NCBI GenBank assembly: GCA_015179125.1
Contig: WHVA01000104.1
Coordinates: forward strand, 1 to 64,000
Length of the DNA: 64,000 nucleotides
Direction of reading: 5' to 3'
Origin: Gautieria morchelliformis
Taxonomy: Eukaryota; Basidiomycota; Agaricomycetes; Gomphales; Gomphaceae
Position 1 is the first letter of the stretch. Each line of letters starts with the position of its first letter. Under the pieces are notes generated by a model. That model made no database searches and was not told where the DNA came from. It saw nothing but the letters and a program-made list of their open reading frames with translations. The position numbers and the translations under genes are program-made. Positions 57,480 to 64,000 of this stretch are shown here, piece by piece.

Positions 57480-58010
57480 ATTGGCTCTGTAGGGCATTGA
57501 TGAGCCAAAGCTTATCATTGCGGGCTTTCTGTCCACGTGTATGGAACTTCTTAGGGGCCGGGGACGACCAGGACGTTGTTTTCCAGATGGCATGGCGATT
57601 GAGATGGGTAGAGAGCTCATAATAATGACTGACCATTATATAGCAGAGAGAAATCAAGTAACTTTGTCCCACATTGTCCACCAAGACAAGTGCATTAGGC
57701 GAAACAAAATAGAAACGTGGGACGGTCGGTGGTTATGTAAATTAACCATGCCCATACCTGAGAAAAGGTGCCGTCGACATTGGGCCATGTTTAGTGCCAC
57801 TGTGCACCGATCAAAAGGCCGATAATTTTGCCGTGGTGTGCTTGATCCAGGCAACAAAACGAGCCCGCACTTGTATTTTTTGGTAGAGTACATGGCGAGC
57901 TACATAAAGTTGAGACAGAAATGCATTGTGGACGAGACAAAGGCCCCAACGTGACGTGACACCGGGCTGTTTGGTGGAGACAGAATTGCATTCCCAGGAG
58001 ACATTATTCA
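57480..58010 (-). mobile_element. Remnant of repeated element, copy 2
   Basis: This copy matches 1640-2480 in order. MPSGKQRPGRPRPLR replaces MLPGKRRPGHPPKRF at the start codon, a TATATAA box precedes it (complement at about 57,636-57,644), and the upstream block at 57,790-57,935 parallels 2213-2342. The coding frame closes after about 50 codons. It abuts the NLR gene's 3' end. Confidence 0.45.
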
Positions 58011-58043
58011 TTTTTCCATTTCTAATAGATATGAGTAGGAGTA

Positions 58044-61000
58044 TTAGTATGAATAGTTATAATGAATCGTCGTGTCATCAGACCCGGAGACAATACACTT
58101 GCCATCATGCGAGAACGCCACCGACGTGACGCAGTCGGTATGGCCTTCGAATGGTGCTGAAATGCCCTCCCCGGTGCCTGCATTCCACACATGGATTGTG
58201 TTGTCACCAGACCCGGAGACGATGCGCTTGCCGTCATGCGAGAACGCGACCGACGTGACCCAGATGGTGTGGCCTTCGAATGGTGCTGAAATGCCCCCCC
58301 CCCCCGGTGTCTGCATTCCAGACACGGATCATCTTGTCATCAGACCCGGAGACGATACGCTCGCCGTCATGCGAAAATGCCACCGACGCGACCCAGCCGG
58401 TGTGGCCCTCGAATGGTGCTGAAATGCCCTCCCCGGTGTCTGCATTCCACACACGGATCGTGTCGTCATGAGACCCGGAGACGATACGCTTGCCGTCATG
58501 CGAGAACGCCACCGAAGTGACCCAGGCGGTGTGGCCTTCGAATGGTGCTGAAATGCCTTCCCCGGTGTCTGCATTCCACACACGGATCATCTTGTCGTCA
58601 GACCCGGAGACGATGCGCTTGCCATCATGCGAGAACGCGACCGACGTGACGCAGTCGGTATGGCCTTCGAATGGTGCTGAAATGCCCTCCCCGGTGTCTG
58701 CATTCCACACACGGACCGTGTTGTCACCAGACCCTGAGACGATGCGCTTGCCGTCATGCGAGAACGCGACCGACGTGACCCAGATGGTGTGGCCTTTGAA
58801 TGGTGCTGAAATGCCCTCCCCGGTGTCTGCATTCCACACACGGATCGTGTGGCCACCAGACCCGGAGACGATGCGCTTGCCGTCATGCGAGAACGCCACC
58901 GACGTGACGCAGTCGGCGTGGCCTTCGAATGGCGTTGAAATGCCCTCCCCGGTGTCTGCATTCCACACGCGGATCGTCTTGTCATCAGACCCGGAGACGA
59001 TGCGCTTGCCATTATGCGAGAACGCCACTGACGTCACGCAGTCGGTATGGCCTTCGAATGGCGCTAAAATGCCCTCCCCGGTGTCTGCATTCCACACACG
59101 GATCGTGTTATCATCAGACCTGGAGACAATGCGCTTGCCGTCCTGCGAGAATGCCACTGACGAGACAGTCCGTGTATGACCTACCAGAACGGTTTGGATA
59201 GGTAGCCATGTCGTCGCTTTCCCGGTCTCGATGCGGAGTAGCCGTGGAAATTGTGGGAGGTAAGTCTCAGATAGTTTCGGCCTTTCAGGTGCAAACGGGA
59301 GTGCCGACAAATAGAGATGGGGAGCACTCTGAGAGATTACGCTCCCAAACGCGGCTACAAAATTGCGGGTATCTGTCAGGAATGCTGTAGTATCATTATC
59401 CTGGAGACTCATGTCAGAACTTGTCTATCAAAGCCATAGCACTTGGGTGTGCCGCTTACCTGGCTCCACACAACTATTGATGAGAGGGCTGCCGATGCGA
59501 CGGGTACCAACGTGAGCAAACTCAAAACTTCTAGCCAGTAGAGTAGCTTAATCTCGAAAAACTCGCTGACTTTTGTACCTATATCAGGCATAAAGGTCGT
59601 GACGGAAACATGGTCCGCCCAGAAACGACAAGAGTAGGAAAGTTGTGATGATATGTACTTCTTGATCCGCGCCGGCAAGTCGACAATATCGTTGTTGCGT
59701 AGATGTGAAGTTTCAAGCTGACAAATGTTAAAGCAGAGTTCCTCCATCATCACGCGCGAGGAAGAGCGCGCAAGGCTATCATGGTGTAAAGATGTATCGA
59801 TGTAGTATGGTCCACTCCGGCTGCGATCTGTCAAGAAGTCACGAAAAGACGTGTGCAGCAGACTGATTGGGTCAGATGCTCGAGTAGGAAGCCTCAACAG
59901 AGCGCCCATGGGTCCAACTATATGATGAACCTCGGTACCCGACTCGTTAGGATTGCACAACCTCTACAGGGCAGACATTGAGAGCGGTTCTCTGGCCATT
60001 AGCATGCAGCCCATCACCAAGTGAAAGCGACGCTGGAAATCGTAATCATCCGTCAAGTCATCGTCATCCCCGAAGATCTGCTTGAGAATGCCGAGGTATA
60101 GCTGATCCAACCCACGGAGGTTCTTGACCAAAAGTTTCTGCAGTTGCTGAACAGGATCCCGACCACGCTTCCCATCTCCTTTGACAAAACGACAAGCCGT
60201 GGATGCCCATTGAAAGTGACCTTCAGCTTTCTCGACTAATAATCGACACCAGCCATTATTGGGCCATTTGTGCTCGAGGGTGGTAAGGTGACCTAGCTGG
60301 ACTTTCACAAAGCGAGAGACGTCATCGGCAGGGTTGGGGTCAATATCCTTTATGGACCTGGACAGCACATGCTTCTTCGAAAGAAGCGCGTCCTGGATGT
60401 CTTGTTCGGCCCGCGAGGTGATAAGAAGACGGAGATTAGACGGCAGTTTTGCTGCTTCATCGCCAAGGACAGATAATAGACCCTCGCGAGATTCCTGGTC
60501 TCCGCTCTCATCCAATGCATCAATGACCATCACCGTCGGTCCAACGGCGGTTAGGCCCTGAGCGGGGCTTAGAATGAACTTCTCGAACTGCACACTAGGC
60601 ACGAATGTCGTCCGAAGTTCGCCCGAACGACTTTCAATAACGATGCTTTGCGTTCTGGATCCAGATCAGCCAGACCACGAGCAATTGTGCTGAAGACATT
60701 TTTGGGGGAGCGTTCTGCCTGATGAGCGCGGTCAAAACAGTACGATGATCCGAGACGTTTGAGCCTGTCAAATCGTCGAGCGACCTCGTGAGCAATTGCA
60801 GATTTGCCGGCACCCGCAACATCGTTCAAGAAAAATATCCGGGGGGTGTCGTCGCCATCCTGGTTGACCCACTCGCAGATCTCCCCAACGACTTTCTCGC
60901 GAGTACCCGGAAGACAGCCTTTTTTAGGATCGCAACCAGCTCCCGCTGCGTAGGGCATGTCATTAAGCTGAACTTCCCCGGCTGGTTGCAAGGTGTATTA

Positions 61001-62130
61001 GCCTCGGGAAAGGCCCCAAATCAGAAACTCACAGAGATCGCCGACGACACCCAGAACACGTAGGACAGTGATTTCAGTATGAATAACGGCGTGTTCCTGT
61101 AACGCCAACCTGAGTTTGTTGAACGTTTCCTGGTATTGTTTGACCTTGTTGTCGACATCCGACACTAGATTCTTCGCGGTTCTTTCCCTGAATAAAGATC
61201 ATCAGCCATGGCCACCTGACGCAAGGGTCCAACATACAGAAGTTCTTGTTTTTGGCATAGTCGCGGATAAAGTAACTGCACTCTACCGTCTGATTCGTCA
61301 AGGATATGATAATTGACCTTTGCGATTCAATTTTCTTTAACGGCTCCGCCAAGTGAACGAACGCATAGGTGTCTCCAATAGCCTTCGCCAGCTCATTGAT
61401 GCTATCGTCCCGGTCCTTCTGAGCAATGATCGTCTGCCCAGATGTCAGATATGTCTGTCAAGCTGGCACATGTGATAGATCTACCTTGTGCGCAATAGAC
61501 AGGATAGACCATGCCATTTTCGCGTAAGGATGGACCTAGAATCAAGCAAGCAGTGTACATGAGATGACCTAGGAGACCGCCGGCATTCAAACCATACCTC
61601 GGAGATCCCATCCACGATCTCGGTAAACAGCTTGATCTTGTCCAAGAGTGGATCCCAAGCCGCCATTGTCGGGATGAGAGTAATATTGGTGGTGGAAATG
61701 ATGCCGTCGACCACATTCCCTGCATCAATAACTCGAGACGGCGCAGGGTTCATGTTATCGAGCACTTTCGCTTCGCTGACTGCTTCATTCAACTGGGCCT
61801 CCTCGTCGGACGTCCCGAAAGGCGTGATGGTGAACTCTAGGACAGTCTGAACATCATGCATGTTCCCTGCCTCATCGCATTTACGCAGTTTCCGACGAAC
61901 GGCTGCTGTGTTCGATGATTACGTGTGCATTCAGCCATTGAGCGAAAAGGACTGACCTCCAGTTTCTGTACTTGCAGTTGCTTCAGGCTTGCAACATGCT
62001 CTCGCCATGCTTGCTGGTAAGTTTATCGAGAGCTGAGGTGCAGGTTCACACCACACATCACCTTCGCAAGTTCCCTAAGTTTGGATCCTGCAACACCAGC
62101 GTACCTGATCTCGGCCGATTTGGATTTGGA
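58044..62130 (-). pseudogene. NACHT-WD40 (NLR/STAND) protein, interrupted
   Basis: Fungal NLRs act in non-self recognition and cell death. N-terminal exons give RELAKQAWREHVASLKQLQV, EFTITPFGTSDEEAQLNEAV, LFTEIVDGISEVHPYAKMAW, IKKIESQ-like text and QTVECSYFIRDYAKNKNF. The NACHT part has PRIFFLNDVAGAGKSAIAHE (P-loop near 60,805), VMVIDALDESG (Walker B) and LRLLITSRAE. A 59-nt intron (59,459-59,401) leads to AFGSVISQSAPHLYLSALPF and nine WD40 repeats of 129 bp, almost identical in sequence. Breaks are a phase change near 60,615, an in-frame TAG at 59,964-59,966, and a 12-C run at 58,294-58,305 (others have 8 bases) shifting the last repeats out of frame. The 5' end is uncertain. Sequencing error could explain some breaks. 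Confidence 0.82.
58080..59200 (-). repeat. WD40 repeat array, 129-bp unit
   Basis: About nine tandem 129-bp units, each encoding a 43-residue WD repeat (consensus [39 protein letters not shown]). Differences concentrate at a few codons: the residues after GHT (DC, IW, AW, GW) and after SGS (DDK, GDN, HDD, GGH). Confidence 0.9.
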
Positions 62131-62134
62131 TTTC

Positions 62135-63040
62135 GGCCGGCACACTTGGCGGAGCCAACAAGCGAGAATGATGTCATTCCAACTTGCATGGTCCTCGAGG
62201 TTGATTTCTTAGATGATACGCTGAAGAAGTGTATCACTCACTCTGTCAACGTGATCGTGGTATGTAATGTACTTAGGGTAAGTGCCCGGTCTTCCTACAG
62301 TGCGCAGTGGTGGATTCTTGATGGCTAGCAGACACACCGCCTCCGACAGGATGCTAATTCGTAAAGCCGTCTGCGGGACTCGCTCAATTTTCGTTTGTGA
62401 TATCACTGCTCTGCTACGTGGCTGTAGCACAGCAACAACGTCACGACCAGGCTCCTTGATTGGTGCAGCCCTCGTATCGCTTCTTCTCACCTGATCCAGC
62501 TTTCGGAACAACCGATACGTCATGGTTGCTCTCCGAATATAACGCATGTTAACTAGCACGTCGTATGCCCAGCTTTCGGTTCATCACTGGTGCAGTCTAG
62601 CCTGACTGGTTCAACTCATGCTACTCATTCTTCTGGGAACACTAAAGAATGTCACAGACATTTCAATCCACACCCTACCTAACTTGCGCTGGTGCACTAA
62701 GAGTTTGCGGCGGTCTTATGAGCCGTAAGTGTCACGGATCGTGCGGCACACGTTTATCTGCCTTCAGACTTATATGGGGCGCAATGCACGTGCATCTATG
62801 GTTAGTGTGGTGGGGAGTCATGATCACGGAGTATTGTTTGTCATGCAAAATAGGCGGTACCTTAGTTGAGGTCTATGTTTATATAAAGCAATACGTCTGC
62901 GAAGGTACTCGAGCCTGACCGACGAGCGGCAGTCTACGTTTATGGCAATAATTGGCAATGAGTCTGGACAGGTACTTGCAAAAAGGACTATATGGAGTGC
63001 TATAGAGCTATGTACCGCTAATAATAATAATCTAACCCCT
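62135..63040. other. Spacer between NLR and methyltransferase
   Basis: The part nearest the NLR may hold further 5' exons (minus frame 62,559-62,209), but no family text is visible. The rest has no recognised gene or repeat. Confidence 0.4.
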
Positions 63041-63050
63041 TTTTCGTTGA

Positions 63051-63060
63051 TATATATAAG
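63051..63060 (+). promoter_or_regulatory. TATA box of methyltransferase gene
   Basis: TATATATAAG lies about 70 bases before the ATG at 63,130. A short palindrome (GAGTCTGCGACCAGACTC) follows it near the expected transcription start. Confidence 0.55.
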
Positions 63061-63129
63061 AGTCTGCGACCAGACTCTCAGTATATACTATACTCGATCC
63101 ACTCACCCACAATCCTGCTAGATATCGCT

Positions 63130-64000
63130 ATGGACCAAAGTCAAGAGTTATCTGGAACTGACCGCCGTGTGCGTGTGTATTCTCCAGGACCCTTCATTCA
63201 GACTAGCGGGTTGGCTGACGCATACCATGGCACGCCTCAGGATCGTGAAATGTGGGTCAGCGTCATCAACATCGTCTGAGTCAGAGATTCTAAATCTGGT
63301 CTGTGCAGGCTAGATGCCACGCACGAAGCTATCAAGTTTTACCTCGGAGGGAGACTTTCCTTGGCCCCTCTCGAGAAATCAACTTCACCGATGAGCATTC
63401 TGGACATGGGGTCAGTTCCATTCTGAAGAAGAGGCTGAGACTAATACAACTCATAGATGTGGTAGTGGAGCGTGGGCTATACAAGCGGCAGAACAGTTTC
63501 CGGATGCAGACGTGCTTGCAGTTGACTTGTGCATGCTGCCATCGAGGTCAGCGCTCTTTCGAACTGAATCCGAATTACTGCTCATGCGAGAAGACCCTTG
63601 CCTCCAAATTTACGATTCCAGATACTTGACCTTACAAAGCCATTTCCATTTGAGTCCCAGTCGTTTGACATTGTGCATGCGAGCTTCGTCTTTCACCATG
63701 TGAGTCTTTGCGGCTGTCCATTATATGATATTCAGACTCCACAGCTTCCTACATATGAAGAAGTCCTCAACCGCGCAATGCAGCTTCTCAAACCTGGAGG
63801 CTGGCTGCTGTTAGATGACGGCGAAACTGGGTGCCGAGACGAACCTGGCCACGAGGTTGCCAGGAAAATCATTCAGGAATTTATGGAGCGTAAGAAGATC
63901 AATCCACGTGTCACAGCTTCGGCGGTCCAGGGAATTATTGAGTCTTCGGGGCTTTTCAGCGAAGTCAACGTGAGGAACGTAATTTTCCCTATCTCGAGGG
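63130..64000 (+). CDS. SAM-dependent methyltransferase (3' truncated by window)
   Basis: Exon 1 encodes MDQSQELSGTDRRVRVYSPG and SGLADAYHGTPQDREM. An intron with donor GTGGGT leads to LDATHEAIKFYLGGRLSLAP, and the next junction builds motif I, ILDMGCGSGAWAIQ, with VLAVDL (acidic residue for the SAM ribose). Then come LPPNLRFQILDLTKPFPFES, FDIVHASFVFHH and LLKPGGWLLLDDGETG (post-I and motif III regions). The frame remains open to the window end (VNVRNVIFPIS). This is a class I methyltransferase resembling fungal LaeA/UbiE-like enzymes of unknown substrate. Three introns of about 45-55 nt; no break was seen. Confidence 0.85.

Noticed and set aside
1-64000. A metabolic or defence gene cluster across the window
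   Set aside because: Neighbouring genes belong to unrelated pathways, lie on mixed strands and have individual promoters. The NLR and methyltransferase are adjacent, but no shared function is visible.

Overview
The window is nuclear DNA of a filamentous basidiomycete, most likely an Agaricomycete. The evidence is the gene style: many 45-60 nt GT-AG introns, tiny exons, and a basidiomycete-type NACHT-WD40 protein beside BUB1, ATG15, ataxin-2/PBP1, TERT, urate oxidase and oxalate decarboxylase. Species and order cannot be fixed from the sequence alone. No rRNA, tRNA or CRISPR was recognised.

The window has two compartments. Bases 1 to about 15,435 are a repeat landscape with no intact host gene. 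It holds a decayed coding region (4-600), a 270-bp foldback palindrome (1361-1629), a decayed element (1640-2480) with a partner at 57,480-58,010, an 18-bp GC-rich minisatellite tied to a recurring module, and a 3.2-kb element with arms of about 1 kb (5621-8850). Further along are a CACTA-type MITE with 3-bp target duplication (11,219-11,595), an alternating A/B tandem array (12.28-13.14 kb), a solo LTR with 5-bp target duplication (14,181-14,850) inside a minisatellite, and a Helitron-like 3' end at 15,435.

From 15.99 to 46.5 kb genes are dense on both strands: urate oxidase (-), ATG15 lipase (-), a small two-helix membrane protein (-), a TPR protein (+), an unidentified gene (-), telomerase reverse transcriptase (+), a pepsin-like protease (+), ataxin-2/PBP1 (+), BUB1 kinase (-), a broken phenol-2-monooxygenase-like gene (+) and a bicupin oxalate decarboxylase (-). 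The spacers hold several long perfect or near-perfect hairpins.

From 46.6 to 64 kb the sequence is mixed: sparse spacers, a 291-bp MITE with terminal inverted repeats, a 3.18-kb DDE transposon with matching terminal repeats and TA flanks, a NACHT-WD40 (NLR/STAND) gene with nearly identical WD repeats and three coding breaks, and the 5' part of a SAM-dependent methyltransferase that runs off the window.

The host genes look independently transcribed, with no metabolic cluster. The most informative observations are structural: transposable elements with visible insertion footprints, one with an in-window empty-site paralogue; the large inverted-repeat element that both interrupts and contains the same satellite module; and the fast-changing WD repeat array of the NLR gene.
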